NCBI GenBank assembly: GCA_031082285.1
Contig: JAVHLK010000001.1
Coordinates: 62,001-126,000, forward strand
Direction of reading: 5' to 3'
Length of the DNA: 64,000 bases
Source: Desulfomonilaceae bacterium
GTDB taxonomy: Bacteria; Desulfobacterota; Desulfomonilia; Desulfomonilales; Desulfomonilaceae
The position numbers and the translations under genes are program-made. This document shows positions 1-9,929 of this stretch, one piece after another. Within the stretch, counting starts at the first letter, position 1. Each line of letters starts with the position of its first letter. Under the pieces are notes generated by a model. It did no database searches and was not told the origin of the DNA. It saw nothing but the letters and a program-made list of their open reading frames with translations.

Positions 1-492
1 TTCCCGTCCCGTGTTCCACCAGCCTTCCACGGAATCCACCTCGTGGAAGCCGTGGTTGGAACCAAAGCTGTACCGCACGTCGTCAAAAATGAAGAACTCC
101 GCTTCAGGACCGAAGTAGGCCGTGTCGCCGATCTTGGTGTACTTGAGGTACGCTTGAGCCTTCTGTGCTATGTTTCGAGGGTCTCTGGTGTACCGCTCTT
201 TTGTGACGGGATCCACGATGTTGCAGATAAGCGACAAAGTGGGATGCTTCATAAATGGATCGATCACCGCGGTGGCCGGGTCGGGAACCACCAACATGTC
301 CGACGCATGGATGGGCTGCCATCCACGGATCGACGACCCGTCAAATCCAAAACCGTCTTCAAAGCTGTCCTCATCCAGTTCATGAAGCGGCACGCTGAAA
401 TGCTGCCACATCCCGGGAAAATCCATGAACTTCAGGTCGACCATAAGACAGCCGTTTTCCCCGGCAAATTCAATTACCTCTTTCGGCTCCAT
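1..492 (-). CDS. glnA: Glutamine synthetase type I, N-terminal part (cut by window edge)
   Basis: ATP-dependent condensation of ammonium and glutamate to glutamine. Only the first 164 codons lie in the window; the reading frame stays open to base 1. The translation starts [20 protein letters not shown] and contains the GS beta-grasp segments [10 protein letters not shown] and DMLVVPDP and the catalytic-domain start YFGPEAEFF, all typical of bacterial GlnA. The ATG at 492 is preceded by AAGGAG at a normal distance. It is the last visible gene of the minus-strand series amtB-glnK-amtB-glnK-glnA and lies about 200 bp after glnK. I see no separate sigma-54 promoter in that gap, so read-through from the upstream amtB promoter is likely (inference). 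The full length and the adenylylation site lie outside the window. Confidence 0.95.
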   Translation of the reverse strand, partial: MEPKEVIEFAGENGCLMVDLKFMDFPGMWQHFSVPLHELDEDSFEDGFGFDGSSIRGWQPIHASDMLVVPDPATAVIDPFMKHPTLSLICNIVDPVTKERYTRDPRNIAQKAQAYLKYTKIGDTAYFGPEAEFFIFDDVRYSFGSNHGFHEVDSVEGWWNTGRE

Positions 493-605
493 GCAGTACT
501 CCTTTTCTATTTGGGTTTGTATGAATGTCCTCTCATCAAGACCCCCCATCGAGCCAACGGTCGAAGACGCCGGGAGGCAAGACCGCTCTCTTCTCCGAAC
601 ATGGC

Positions 606-695
606 AGGGCGTGACGTTCTTCCCGTTTGTCTCCGAGGCAAAGCCACGGGGAGCTGGAATCGGCCGAGAACTTTCATCTTTTGTGGTGCCATATT
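606..695. repeat. Dispersed repeat R2, copy 1
   Basis: This stretch, directly after the glnK stop, resembles two other sites (2826-2962 and 31475-31613). Shared blocks include CTCCGAGGCRAAGCC, a following GGGAG/GGAGAG segment and CTTTCATCTTTTGTGGTGCC, which corresponds to CTCTCATGCTTCGTTGTGCC in copy 2. Alignment was by eye, so the boundaries are approximate. No coding potential was recognised. Confidence 0.5.
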
Positions 696-696
696 T

Positions 697-1035
<339 letters not shown>

Positions 1036-1103
1036 TCAGTTCCCCTTACGTGCAAGTCGGGTGTTTAACCGGTCAAGCGTTTCATACAACCCGGAAGCGC
1101 CGG

Positions 1104-2315
1104 TCAGAGATTGTAGCCCACTTCGCCATGGGCGGCAGTGTCCACGCCGGCGTCCTCTTCTTCCTCAGTCACGCGGAGTCCGACAAGGGCCTTCACCACG
1201 AAGAGTATAGCAGCCGTTGCCACCGCGCAATAAAGAATAGTGGCCACAACTCCGACTGCCTGCACGCCCAACTGCGACGCGTTGCCGAGAAACAAACCGT
1301 CGGCTCCGTCCGCGTTGATCAGCGTTGAGGCGAAAAGGCCCGTAGCAAGGGTCCCCCACACGCCTCCAACGCCGTGGATACCTACTACATCCAGGGAATC
1401 GTCGTACCCCAAACGATCTTTGGCAAGCACCGCCAGATAGCAGATGACGCCTGCAACTCCTCCGATCACCAGCGCGGCCGTTGTCCCTACATATCCGCAC
1501 GCCGGTGTAATGGAACCCAAGCCTGCAACCGCACCGGACGCAAATCCCAACGTTGTGGGCTTCTCCTTCAAGATCCACTCTGCAAAGACCCATGAGAGGG
1601 CCCCTGTCGCAGCAGCCATGTGCGTAACCAGGAATGCGTTGCCTGCCACTCCGTCCGCTGCAAGCCGGCTCCCTGCGTTGAATCCAAACCAACCGAACCA
1701 GAGCAGTCCGATGCCCAGCAAGGTCAATGTCAGGTTGTGGGGTATGAAAGCTCTTGTGCCGTACCCTCTCCGTTTCCCTACTATGATTGCTGCCGTAAGC
1801 GCTGCCACGCCGCAGTTGAGATGGACCACCAAGCCCCCTGCAAAGTCCAGGCACCCCAGCTCTTGGAGCCATCCTCCGCCCCAGACCCAATGACAAATCG
1901 GCGCGTACACCACGGTAATCCAGAGAATGGTGAAGATGACGTATGCTTTGAACTTCATCCGCTCAGCCACCGCACCGGATATGAGCGCCGGCGTGATGAT
2001 CACGAACATCCCTTGAAAAGCCATGAAGACAGAGCTCGGAATAGTCAGGTCCTTCATGACTTCCGCTCCGACACCTCGGCCCAGCAGGTGATCCAAGCCG
2101 CCTATGAACCCGCCGATGTCCGACCCGAACGAGAGGCTGTATCCGTATACGAGCCAGATCACCGAGGCCAGCCCCATGAGGAAGAAGCTGTGCATCATGG
2201 TCGACAGGACGTTTTTCGATCGAGCCAACCCTCCGTAAAAGATGGCCAAACCCGGTGTCATCAGGAGCACCAGAGCCGCGCACACCATCACAAATGCAGT
2301 GTCGGCCGCGTTCAT
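1104..2315 (-). CDS. amtB: Ammonium transporter AmtB (first copy)
   Basis: Trimeric inner-membrane ammonium channel of 403 residues, eleven hydrophobic segments expected for the family. It starts MNAADTAFVMVCAALVLLMT and carries AMT signatures such as GLLWFGWFGFNAGS, the pore-His region DVVGIHGVGGVWGTLATGLF, and FFLMGLASVIWL near the N-terminus. The C-terminal tail TEEEEDAGVDTAAHGEVGYN is the conserved cytoplasmic segment that docks PII. No cleavable signal peptide is evident. A consensus sigma-54 promoter lies about 128 bp upstream and glnK follows immediately, so ammonium limitation should induce the pair through an enhancer-binding protein, probably the NifA/NtrC-like regulator at 4933-6516 (inference). 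It is a close paralogue of the gene at 3439-4650. Confidence 0.96.
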   Translation of the reverse strand: MNAADTAFVMVCAALVLLMTPGLAIFYGGLARSKNVLSTMMHSFFLMGLASVIWLVYGYSLSFGSDIGGFIGGLDHLLGRGVGAEVMKDLTIPSSVFMAFQGMFVIITPALISGAVAERMKFKAYVIFTILWITVVYAPICHWVWGGGWLQELGCLDFAGGLVVHLNCGVAALTAAIIVGKRRGYGTRAFIPHNLTLTLLGIGLLWFGWFGFNAGSRLAADGVAGNAFLVTHMAAATGALSWVFAEWILKEKPTTLGFASGAVAGLGSITPACGYVGTTAALVIGGVAGVICYLAVLAKDRLGYDDSLDVVGIHGVGGVWGTLATGLFASTLINADGADGLFLGNASQLGVQAVGVVATILYCAVATAAILFVVKALVGLRVTEEEEDAGVDTAAHGEVGYNL

Positions 2316-2442
2316 ATTTTCCCACTCCTACTCGAAAATTACCCAGAACTTGAGCACAATAGTCCTGTTTCCGCATTCGGCATCAAGTCTGATTCAAACG
2401 CTTGCACCCTTGGCGAGGTGAGTTTACGCTTTTGAAAGCTTC

Positions 2443-2458
2443 AGCAATCAGCATGCCA
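2443..2458 (-). promoter_or_regulatory. Sigma-54 promoter of the first amtB-glnK unit
   Basis: On the minus strand the sequence is TGGCATGCTGATTGCT, matching the RpoN consensus TGGCAYG-N4-TTGCW at every defined position with correct -24/-12 spacing. It lies 128 bp upstream of the amtB start at 2315 and points toward it. Confidence 0.85.
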
Positions 2459-2542
2459 GAACCCAGCGTACGAGAGGTCTTGAGGGCAACTTAGCGGTAT
2501 CACGAGAGTTTGGTGCCCTGTCAGCGTCCATAACTCTCCCGT

Positions 2543-2598
2543 TACCATCGAATAATGGTACCGATGCGTAGGATTCGGAAAAATGTTGTGACATTTTT
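2543..2598. promoter_or_regulatory. Two dyads upstream of the sigma-54 promoter, possible enhancer sites
   Basis: Two short inverted repeats lie about 85-140 bp upstream of the sigma-54 promoter: TACCAT/ATGGTA (2543-2560) and the perfect AAAAATGT-TGTG-ACATTTTT (2579-2598). This is the usual distance for binding sites of NtrC/NifA-type activators. The role is inferred from position only; the activator's binding motif is not known. Confidence 0.4.
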
Positions 2599-2825
2599 GT
2601 AGGGTCCGGACGCCTCCCTTCTCCGTCACCCGGACATGCTTCACACATGTCGCCGGTCTCCGACCGACGCGCACGGCGCAGTGCCCCATGCGGCTGCCGG
2701 TCCTCTTTCTTCGGTAAACGGAGAGTGCCGTAGTATAATCGGGACCGCAGGGGCACTTTGCCGGCATCCCATGAAAGTCGCCCGAATGGAGCAGAATTGC
2801 TTCGTGCTGCGTATGGGGGGCTTGG

Positions 2826-2962
2826 GGGGAGATAGAGTCTCCCCCCCAATTCCGGCGCGACGTGCGCTCTTCATATCCCATCTCCGAGGCGAAGCCCCGG
2901 AGAGTTTGAAACCGGGCCGGGACTCTCATGCTTCGTTGTGCCGTTCCCGACATGATAGTGGG
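2826..2962. repeat. Dispersed repeat R2, copy 2
   Basis: About 137 bp resembling 31475-31613 over most of its length: GGAGAYAG-GT-TCCCCCC, GCGYGAYGTGCGCYCTTCAT, a CGAGGCGAAGCCC/CGGGTCGAAGCCC block and ...CTTTCATGTTTCGGTGTGC versus CTCTCATGCTTCGTTGTGC. The copy sits just beyond the stop of the second glnK, as copy 1 does for the first glnK. Confidence 0.6.
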
Positions 2963-2993
2963 TGTTCTCTTGAGAAACGTTTGTTTGCTCGTG

Positions 2994-3350
<357 letters not shown>

Positions 3351-3438
3351 CTATCCGGCACTATCTGGTAGGTGTGGAATTCAATCGTGCACATTTCTTT
3401 CCGGGACAAGTAGTCGGACTTCTCCCGGAACGGCCTTC

Positions 3439-4650
3439 CTACAGGTTGTAACCCGTCTCTCCGTGGGCCGAAGTATCAACCCCGGTTTCCTCGTCCTCTT
3501 CCGTCACGCGCAGACCCATCACGGCCTTGATGACGTAGAGAATAATGGCGGAGACCACGAAGGAGTACACGATGACGGCCGCCACCGCGATGATCTGTGG
3601 GCCCATCTGTGCGGCGTTGCCGAAGAATAGACCGTCAGTACCGCCAATGGCCTTGGAGGCGAACAAACCGGTTGCGATGGCCCCCCAGGTTCCGCCGACA
3701 CCGTGAATTCCCACGACGTCGAGTGAATCGTCATATCCGAGACGGCTCTTGGCCAACACCGCCAGGTAGCAGACGACTCCCGCCACCGCGCCGAGGAGGA
3801 CCGCGGAGACCGGGCCGACAAATCCCGCTGCAGGAGTGATCGCAACAAGGCCCGCCACCGCGCCGGAAGCAACCCCGAGAGTCGTAGGTTTGCCTCTGAT
3901 GATCCATTCTGCAAATACCCAGGACATGGCCGCTGCGGCCGTGGCCATATGGGTGACGACAAAGGCCATTGCAGCGCTCTCGTCGGCCGAGAGTGCGCTC
4001 CCCGCATTGAACCCGAACCACCCGAACCAGAGCAGGCCCGCGCCGAGCAGGGTCAGTGTGAGATTGTGAGGTATCATGGGAGCGGTACCGTACCCCTTGC
4101 GTTTACCGACGATCAACGCGCAGGCCAGAGCCGCTGCGGCTGAATTGATGTGAACCACCGTACCGCCGGCGAAATCAAGGGCCCCCAGTTCTGCAAGCCA
4201 TCCGCCGGGCCCCCAGACCCAGTGGCATACCGGTGAGTAGACAAAGGTTAACCAGAGGACCATAAATACGATGAATGAACTGAACTTCATCCGTTCGGCG
4301 AATGCGCCTGAAATGAGCGCGGGAGTTATGACGGCAAACATGCATTGGAAGATCATGAACGTCGTCGTCGGAATTGTGGTGTCCGGCCACGGTTCTCCCC
4401 CAACGCCCGCGAGAGCGAAGAACTGAAGACCGCCCACGTAACCCTTGATTGCATCAGGTGCAAAGGCCAGGCTGAAGCCCCAGAACATCCACACGATGGA
4501 CGCCAATCCCATGAGAAAGAAACTGTGCATCATGGTTGAGAGAACGTTCTTCGACCGGGTCATGCCTCCGTAAAACATTGCCAACCCCGGCGTCATGAGA
4601 AGCACCAATGCCGAGGAAGCGAGTACCCACGCATTGTCCGCTGCATTCAT
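3439..4650 (-). CDS. amtB: Ammonium transporter AmtB (second copy)
   Basis: AMT-family ammonium channel, 403 residues from the chosen start. The frame is open upstream to 4803, but the ATG at 4650 (MNAADNAWVLASSALVLLMT) has a GGAGG ribosome binding site, matches the start of the other copy, and leaves the sigma-54 promoter outside the gene. Family landmarks are GLLWFGWFGFNAGS, DVVGIHGVGGTWGAIATGLF and the PII-docking tail ending HGETGYNL. The gene is first in the amtB-glnK unit and sits downstream of the divergently unrelated, same-strand activator gene. Identity to the first AmtB is high throughout, with more divergence in the periplasmic loop around residues 60-80, which could alter affinity (inference). 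Confidence 0.96.
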   Translation of the reverse strand: MNAADNAWVLASSALVLLMTPGLAMFYGGMTRSKNVLSTMMHSFFLMGLASIVWMFWGFSLAFAPDAIKGYVGGLQFFALAGVGGEPWPDTTIPTTTFMIFQCMFAVITPALISGAFAERMKFSSFIVFMVLWLTFVYSPVCHWVWGPGGWLAELGALDFAGGTVVHINSAAAALACALIVGKRKGYGTAPMIPHNLTLTLLGAGLLWFGWFGFNAGSALSADESAAMAFVVTHMATAAAAMSWVFAEWIIRGKPTTLGVASGAVAGLVAITPAAGFVGPVSAVLLGAVAGVVCYLAVLAKSRLGYDDSLDVVGIHGVGGTWGAIATGLFASKAIGGTDGLFFGNAAQMGPQIIAVAAVIVYSFVVSAIILYVIKAVMGLRVTEEDEETGVDTSAHGETGYNL

Positions 4651-4786
4651 AGTCGGACCACCTCCGAGATAGTTTTGTGTCGTAAGCCATGGGGTCGAGC
4701 GAACGTCAGTTCCGTCACGAGAGCTCAACCGGGCGCGAACTCGAACGTCGGCCGCGAAGGCCGAACCGTACGTTTCGGGTGTACTG

Positions 4787-4802
4787 AGCAATCGTGATGC
4801 CA
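4787..4802 (-). promoter_or_regulatory. Sigma-54 promoter of the second amtB-glnK unit
   Basis: The minus-strand sequence TGGCATCACGATTGCT fits TGGCAY-N5-TTGCW with correct spacing; only the weakly conserved seventh base differs. It lies 137 bp upstream of the amtB start at 4650, almost the same distance as in the other unit. Confidence 0.8.
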
Positions 4803-4866
4803 ACGATGGTTCGGGGGTGGAGTTGAAGAGATAAGAATCCGGAATACGGTAGGTTTTTGTTGGAAT

Positions 4867-4911
4867 TGAGAAGTACCTTTTCGGAATGTCCCATTCCCAA
4901 AAGGTACCTCA
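4867..4911. promoter_or_regulatory. Long inverted repeat upstream of the sigma-54 promoter
   Basis: Arms 4867-4888 and 4892-4911 pair almost completely (GTACCTTTT and GGAATG on one side, CATTCC and AAAAGGTAC on the other) with a 3-base loop. It starts 65 bp upstream of the sigma-54 promoter and 22 bp after the stop of the activator gene. It could be an enhancer for the activator, or a terminator for its gene; there is no clear T-run, so the first is slightly favoured. Confidence 0.5.
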
Positions 4912-4932
4912 ACGTAGGTTTCCGGGGAAATG

Positions 4933-6516
4933 TTACATTCCGGTACGGAACTGCCGACAGTCAATCCCGAACTTTCTCACACGAAGCCCCATGATGCGCT
5001 CGGTAATTCCCAAGTCACGCGCCGCCTTGGCTCGGTTGCCCCTTGCGGCCTTCAACGCGTCCATGATCATGTCGCGCTCCACATTTTCCAGCCTGCTCTC
5101 CAGAGTTCCCTTCAAGGATGTCCCGCTGGCTTCCGCAGTCTGAAGGGTAGGGGGAAGGTGATGGCCGTGGATGACGGAATCGGAACTGAGCAGGACCGCA
5201 CGTTCGATGCAATTCTCCAGTTCCCGCACGTTGCCCGGCCAGTGATAGCTCATGAGCATGTCGATGGCCGGCGTAGAAATCCTCAGTATGTTCTTGTGGT
5301 TGGCCTTGCTGTATCGTTCGACGAAGAAATCCGCAAGCAGAGGAATGTCCGTCTTGCGTTCCCGCAACGCGGGAACATGGATGGGGAACACATTGAGGCG
5401 GTAATACAGATCCTGTCTGAACTTCCCTTCTTCGATGAGCTGCTCGAGATCCCTGTTGGTGGCCGTGATCACCCGGACGTCGGCCTTGATGGTCACGGTG
5501 CCCCCCACACGCTCGAATTCTCGTTCCTGAAGGACCCTGAGGAGTTTGATTTGCGTAGTGGGAGAAAGGTCCCCTACCTCATCGAGAAAAATCGCGCCGC
5601 CGTGGGCAAGCTCGAAGCGTCCCTTGCGCGTGGCAATGGCACCGGTGAACGCTCCCCTCTCATGCCCGAACAATTCGCTTTCCACGACACTTTCCGGAAG
5701 CGCCCCACAGTTGACCTTGATGAACGGCTTGGACGACCTGAGACTGTTGAAATGGATTGCCTGCGCAACGAGCTCCTTCCCCGTGCCGCTCTCTCCCCGT
5801 ATGAGCACCGTAGTTTCGCTCTTGGTGACTTGGGCGATCAGATCGTACACCGTCTGCATGGCCTTTGAATTGCCAATGATGTTGGCGGGCCTGAACCGTT
5901 CCCGAAGTTGATGTTGGAGCCTCTTGTTCTCTTCGAGCAACCGGTGGCGCTCTTCCTGGACCGACTGCCTGAGCCGAACGGCCTGCGCGAACATGGAGGC
6001 GATAATGGAAAGCAATCTCACATCTTCCTCGAAGGAGACCCCCTCTTCGAACAACCGATCCGCACTCAACGCGCCGATGACCTGATTCTCCAACTTGATG
6101 GGCACGCAGATGAAGGAGATGTCTTTCTTGTGAAAAGCCTTTCGAGCCCTGGTGCGGTCCAGGAATTCGGGTTCCTCGGAGATGTGGGGGACCACGACAG
6201 GTTGACCCGTCCCCACGACCTTCCCCGTAACCCCCTCCCCGGGTCTGTACCTCCCGCGATGCATCTGGGAATCCGACAGACCGTGAGCCGCTTCAATAAA
6301 TATTTCTCCCGATTCCCTGTTGAGCAGTGTGAGCGTGCCCCGCATCATACCCATGTGTTTCGCGATGGCCTCCAGCACCGGACCGGCAACGTCTCGAAGA
6401 TCCATGCTTTGATCCAGCACACGGCTGACCTCAAAGAGGAGCATGAGTTCCCGGGGTTCCCTCTTGACGGAATGTTGTGCCGTCTTATTCACCGTATTCG
6501 CCTCAGTGTGTTTCAT
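4933..6516 (-). CDS. Sigma-54-dependent NifA/NtrC-family activator
   Basis: Enhancer-binding protein of 527 residues: an N-terminal GAF domain (about 30-180), a central AAA+ domain (about 210-440) and a C-terminal Fis-type helix-turn-helix (about 480-527). The AAA+ part has Walker A GESGTGKE, the sigma-54 contact loop GAFTGA and Walker B-like [10 protein letters not shown]. This layout is that of NifA rather than of NtrC, which has a receiver domain. The ATG at 6516 is preferred over a TTG at 6537 because AGGAT precedes it. It lies directly upstream of two units with sigma-54 promoters on the same strand, so it is the obvious candidate to activate them, possibly with PII acting on the GAF domain (inference). 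No nif structural genes are in view, hence no symbol. Confidence 0.93.
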   Translation of the reverse strand: MKHTEANTVNKTAQHSVKREPRELMLLFEVSRVLDQSMDLRDVAGPVLEAIAKHMGMMRGTLTLLNRESGEIFIEAAHGLSDSQMHRGRYRPGEGVTGKVVGTGQPVVVPHISEEPEFLDRTRARKAFHKKDISFICVPIKLENQVIGALSADRLFEEGVSFEEDVRLLSIIASMFAQAVRLRQSVQEERHRLLEENKRLQHQLRERFRPANIIGNSKAMQTVYDLIAQVTKSETTVLIRGESGTGKELVAQAIHFNSLRSSKPFIKVNCGALPESVVESELFGHERGAFTGAIATRKGRFELAHGGAIFLDEVGDLSPTTQIKLLRVLQEREFERVGGTVTIKADVRVITATNRDLEQLIEEGKFRQDLYYRLNVFPIHVPALRERKTDIPLLADFFVERYSKANHKNILRISTPAIDMLMSYHWPGNVRELENCIERAVLLSSDSVIHGHHLPPTLQTAEASGTSLKGTLESRLENVERDMIMDALKAARGNRAKAARDLGITERIMGLRVRKFGIDCRQFRTGM

Positions 6517-6739
6517 TTTAATCCTGACCGTACACAAATGTAGGACAAGATCGTAGAAATGTCAAAAATGTTCTCTCAAGACTTGCTCCCCAAATGCACC
6601 CGCGTGCCGGGATGCCTTCGCAGCGCTTGCAATGACGTCTCTTGAAAAGCGCGCTCCCGCCGTACGCAAATGAATGCTCGAAAAGAGGGGACCGTTTTCA
6701 CAACGCGTCTCTTGACCTCCGAGGAGTTAGACTCTACAT

Positions 6740-8890
6740 ATGATCATGACTCTGTCCTTGAACGGGACGAACAGGAGGGGAAGTCAACGCCACATGTCTT
6801 TCGGCTCGAATCGGTTGCTCGGACTCCTTATCATCTGCTTGGTAACGCCTGCCGCACTTTCCGTGTTCCCGGACGAGTGCCCGGGACTGACCATCGTGAG
6901 CGGTCCGGTTCAGAAGTATCTGTTCGATGAAGGCCTCAAACACTTCAACGCGGGCAATATCGATCAGGCGCGGGGAGTCTGGAAAAATCTGTTGCCCGAC
7001 GAACTCTATGGACCGACCACGTTACTCCTCCTGGCTCGAGCGTACCTCGACAAGGGTGATCCTGCGAAGAGTGAGACACTCCTTGTGGAACTTCTCAAGG
7101 ATCGGCCCGACTCGGTGTACTCGCAACAGGCCAAGAGGATGCTTGCCGAGGCGCTCTGTCGCCTGCGGAAAGCCGACGCAGTGCCCTTGTTGACCGCACT
7201 CATGGCGGACGCCCCGGACAAGGACTTGCCGAGTCTGTTGTTCTCACTGGGCAAGCTCCACAGGCAGCTCGGGAACCATAGCGATGCCGCGGTGCACTAC
7301 CGCACGCTCTTCCTCGAGTACCCCGCATCGGTGGAAGGATTGGCCGCGTCGGAAGACCTCGCTTGGATGGTGGTGCACGGAAAGATTCCCAAACCCACGT
7401 TCACCGAGGAGGAACAGCTGGCCAGGGCGCGAAGGCTCTTCACGCAAGGCCGTTTCGATTTGGCTGCCGATTCCTACACGTATCTTCTTAAGAGAAACCC
7501 CGGAAGCACGAAATTCCAGCTGCGGCTGGCGGAATGTCGGTTCAGAGGGCGAGAGAACCGGGAGGCGATGCGGATCCTCAAGGAGATATTCCAGGGCAAG
7601 CCGAGCGAAAAGGAGCGGACCGAGGCATTGTATCTAATGAGCCGTCTGTGTTGGAGGCTGGACAAGAACAAGGAGTTCGAGCAATGCTCCGCAAAGCTCA
7701 TCGAGTCCGCGGATCCGGAGATGAGAGAGAAGGCGTTGTTCAACCTGGGCGCCCACATGTATGAGCGTGAACGATTCGACCAGTCGCTGGTTCACTTCTC
7801 ACGCCTGCTCAAAATGACCGGGAAGCGATCCGTCAAGGCCGATGTGCACTGGAGGTTGGGATGGATCAAGTACCGAACGGGAAAATTCGCGGATGCCGCG
7901 GAGGAGTTTCGTCAAGCAAGAGCCCAAGTTCCGGGCGGGAAGATTTGGTACGCGTCGAAGTATTGGCAGGCACGCTGTCTTATGCAGGTGAACCGGACTA
8001 ATGAAGCCAAGGAACTGTTCGGACGGATTGCTCGTGCCGTGCCCCTCGACTACTACGGCCAGAAATCCGCGGGTCTGTTGAAATCCATGGGGGTCTCCGC
8101 CAAGCAGGGAGCATCGGGGAAGCGGTCCTTTCCGGACGTCAAACTCACGGTTGCCGAACGTACTCACCGTAGAGTCTCCGATGCCGAAAAGCTCATGGAA
8201 TCGGGACTTCACGAGTTCGCGCTTGTTCACCTGGAAGCGCTTCCAAAGTCCATGAAGTCGTCTCCGGCAATCGTGTTTCTCACCGCGAGGGCGGCACATG
8301 GGGCGATGCAGTATCGAAGGGCCGGGGACATCCTCTCGAGGGCATTCGCGAGCCACATGTCAAATCCCTCGGCCGACGCTCCTGCAGAGTTTATCGACAT
8401 GGCGTTTCCCCAGGTGCATCGTAAGGTCACGGCAAGCGCGGCCAAGAAGCACTCGGTCGATCCCAACCTGGTCTGGGCCGTGATTCGTCAGGAGAGCCTC
8501 TACGATGCGTCCGCGGTTTCGCCTGCGGGAGCCCTCGGGTTGATGCAAGTGACCCCAAAGGCTGCCGGAGTGGTCGGCCGGCACGGGAGAATACCTGCGC
8601 AGGCAATCGCCAGGCTGCTTGACCCGGAGGAGAATGTGGCGTTCGGAGTACGGATCTTGTCCGACAATCTCCGGAGTTTCAAAGGAGAGATCGTTCCCGC
8701 TGTTGCGTCATACAACGCGGACATACGCAAGGTGCGCGGATGGGTGAAGAAGAACGGCAAGATGAAGCAGGACGTGTTCATTGAAAATATCCCGTACCGG
8801 GAAACGCGGCAGTATGTGAAGAAGGTGCTCGCCGGCTACCGGGCGTACGCCATGCTTCATCGAAAAAAAGACCTTGCCGGGCTTTGGTAG
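6740..8890 (+). CDS. Soluble lytic murein transglycosylase with TPR-like superhelix
   Basis: Periplasmic peptidoglycan lyase related to Slt70. A hydrophobic signal-like segment (SNRLLGLLIICLVTPAALSV) follows a short N-terminal stretch; about 500 residues of TPR-like helical repeats come next (repeats such as GKFADAAEEFRQAR and NTDA-like turns), then a C-terminal SLT domain. The SLT signature is clear: ESLYDASAVSPAGALGLMQV with the catalytic Glu, then VASYNA and the Y-R-ETR-YVKKV end. At 716 residues it has the size of Slt70 homologues. The start is uncertain: 6740 is used, while ATG 6794 would give a more compact signal peptide with AGGAGG 14-15 bases upstream. It is followed 22 bp later by the DUF1285 gene. 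Confidence 0.93.
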   Translation: MIMTLSLNGTNRRGSQRHMSFGSNRLLGLLIICLVTPAALSVFPDECPGLTIVSGPVQKYLFDEGLKHFNAGNIDQARGVWKNLLPDELYGPTTLLLLARAYLDKGDPAKSETLLVELLKDRPDSVYSQQAKRMLAEALCRLRKADAVPLLTALMADAPDKDLPSLLFSLGKLHRQLGNHSDAAVHYRTLFLEYPASVEGLAASEDLAWMVVHGKIPKPTFTEEEQLARARRLFTQGRFDLAADSYTYLLKRNPGSTKFQLRLAECRFRGRENREAMRILKEIFQGKPSEKERTEALYLMSRLCWRLDKNKEFEQCSAKLIESADPEMREKALFNLGAHMYERERFDQSLVHFSRLLKMTGKRSVKADVHWRLGWIKYRTGKFADAAEEFRQARAQVPGGKIWYASKYWQARCLMQVNRTNEAKELFGRIARAVPLDYYGQKSAGLLKSMGVSAKQGASGKRSFPDVKLTVAERTHRRVSDAEKLMESGLHEFALVHLEALPKSMKSSPAIVFLTARAAHGAMQYRRAGDILSRAFASHMSNPSADAPAEFIDMAFPQVHRKVTASAAKKHSVDPNLVWAVIRQESLYDASAVSPAGALGLMQVTPKAAGVVGRHGRIPAQAIARLLDPEENVAFGVRILSDNLRSFKGEIVPAVASYNADIRKVRGWVKKNGKMKQDVFIENIPYRETRQYVKKVLAGYRAYAMLHRKKDLAGLW

Positions 8891-8912
8891 CGGATTCTGG
8901 AATGGAGGCGGA

Positions 8913-9395
8913 ATGAGTCACGTGGGAAACGGTGATAAAGAGCAAATCTTTGATGCAACCCCTTACCTCAAGCTGTTCATAGACAAAGACGGACGGTGGT
9001 TCCAAAACGGAAAGGAGATTGTCCACGAGACGATCTACCGCCAGTTCTGCGCCATGCTCGAGAAAACTTCATCAGGCGGATATCAGGTGCGCATGGGCAG
9101 GGAACTGTGTGCCGTGGAAGTGGAGGATGCTCCGTTTGTCGTCAAAGGCGTCATCGAGGGGCCTCACGGAAGCATCAGCCTTCGATTGAACGACGGTACC
9201 ACGGAACTTTTCGACCCAGCCCGCTTCTGGATTGGGAAAGAGAACGTTCCCTACTGCACGATTCGAGACGGCCTGTTCCATGCGCGGTTCTCCAGGGCCG
9301 CGTACTATCAGATTGCTCGTCACATAGAGGCGGACCCGGACGGCACGGAGTTTTTCTTTCATTTTGACGGAAAGCAGACCCGAGTGAAACAATGA
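8913..9395 (+). CDS. DUF1285-family protein
   Basis: Cytoplasmic protein of 160 residues of unknown function. It shows the DUF1285 pattern: an N-terminal IDKDGRWFQNGKEIVHETIY segment, a central VEDAPFVVKGV strand and a C-terminal arginine/tyrosine-rich RAAYYQIARH helix. The ATG at 8913 is chosen because GGAGG lies seven bases upstream and the family begins here; the open frame from 8874 would overlap the transglycosylase. Same-strand position 22 bp after slt suggests co-transcription, but no functional link is established. Confidence 0.8.
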   Translation: MSHVGNGDKEQIFDATPYLKLFIDKDGRWFQNGKEIVHETIYRQFCAMLEKTSSGGYQVRMGRELCAVEVEDAPFVVKGVIEGPHGSISLRLNDGTTELFDPARFWIGKENVPYCTIRDGLFHARFSRAAYYQIARHIEADPDGTEFFFHFDGKQTRVKQ

Positions 9396-9455
9396 CGGCC
9401 CGAAGAAATTTCATGTAAGCGGCCCGTTGCATGACTGCGGACCACCGGTGAGTCA

Positions 9456-9929
9456 TCATTCAACCGGCTTTGGATTGGACCGGTTCTCCTGGGGGGAATC
9501 GACGATGAGAGTCACCGGCCCGTCGTTGACCAGTTCCACCTGCATCATGGCTCCGAAAATCCCGCCCTCAACGGCAATGCCGTTGTTCCGAACGGTCTCG
9601 ATAAAGCTTTCGTAAAGAGGTTTGGCTTGCTCAGGAGGTGCTGCGCCGCTATACGACGGGCGTTTTCCCTTCCTGCAGTCGCCGTAGAGCGTAAACTGGG
9701 AGACCACGAGCATTTTTCCGCGGACCTGAGCCAGGCTCAGATTCATCTTTCCGGCTTCATCCGGATAGATCCTGAGTCCACACAGCTTCTCGGCCATCCA
9801 TTCGACCTGCTCGGGCCCGTCGCCCACGGAGGCCGCGAGGAGAACGAGCATACCCGCTCCGATGGAGCCTACCTCAGTACCGTCCACCGATACGCGTGCC
9901 GAGCGAACTCTTTGAATCACGGCTCTCAT
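9456..9929 (-). CDS. dtd: D-aminoacyl-tRNA deacylase
   Basis: Removes D-amino acids from mischarged tRNA. The translation from ATG 9929 (MRAVIQRVRSARVSVDG) is 157 residues, normal for Dtd. Family motifs are present: the active-site strand VSQFTLYGDCRKGKRPSY (SQxT signature) and, near the C-terminus, the GPVT motif within NDGPVTLIVDS, with the invariant cis Gly-Pro. GGAG precedes the start. The open frame runs upstream to 10244 but that part has no homology features. The gene converges with the DUF1285 gene, with about 60 bp between stops. Confidence 0.96.
   Translation of the reverse strand: MRAVIQRVRSARVSVDGTEVGSIGAGMLVLLAASVGDGPEQVEWMAEKLCGLRIYPDEAGKMNLSLAQVRGKMLVVSQFTLYGDCRKGKRPSYSGAAPPEQAKPLYESFIETVRNNGIAVEGGIFGAMMQVELVNDGPVTLIVDSPQENRSNPKPVE

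Larger units (their letters stand above)
2316..2993. other. Long regulatory intergenic region between the two amtB-glnK units
   Basis: This 678-bp gap holds no credible gene. It contains the sigma-54 promoter, the upstream dyads and one copy of dispersed repeat R2 next to the upstream glnK stop. Confidence 0.7.

Noticed and set aside
1620-2435. 271-residue plus-strand open frame
   Set aside because: Antisense of amtB; composition follows the transporter codons.
4930-5868. 312-residue plus-strand open frame
   Set aside because: Antisense shadow of the sigma-54 activator gene.
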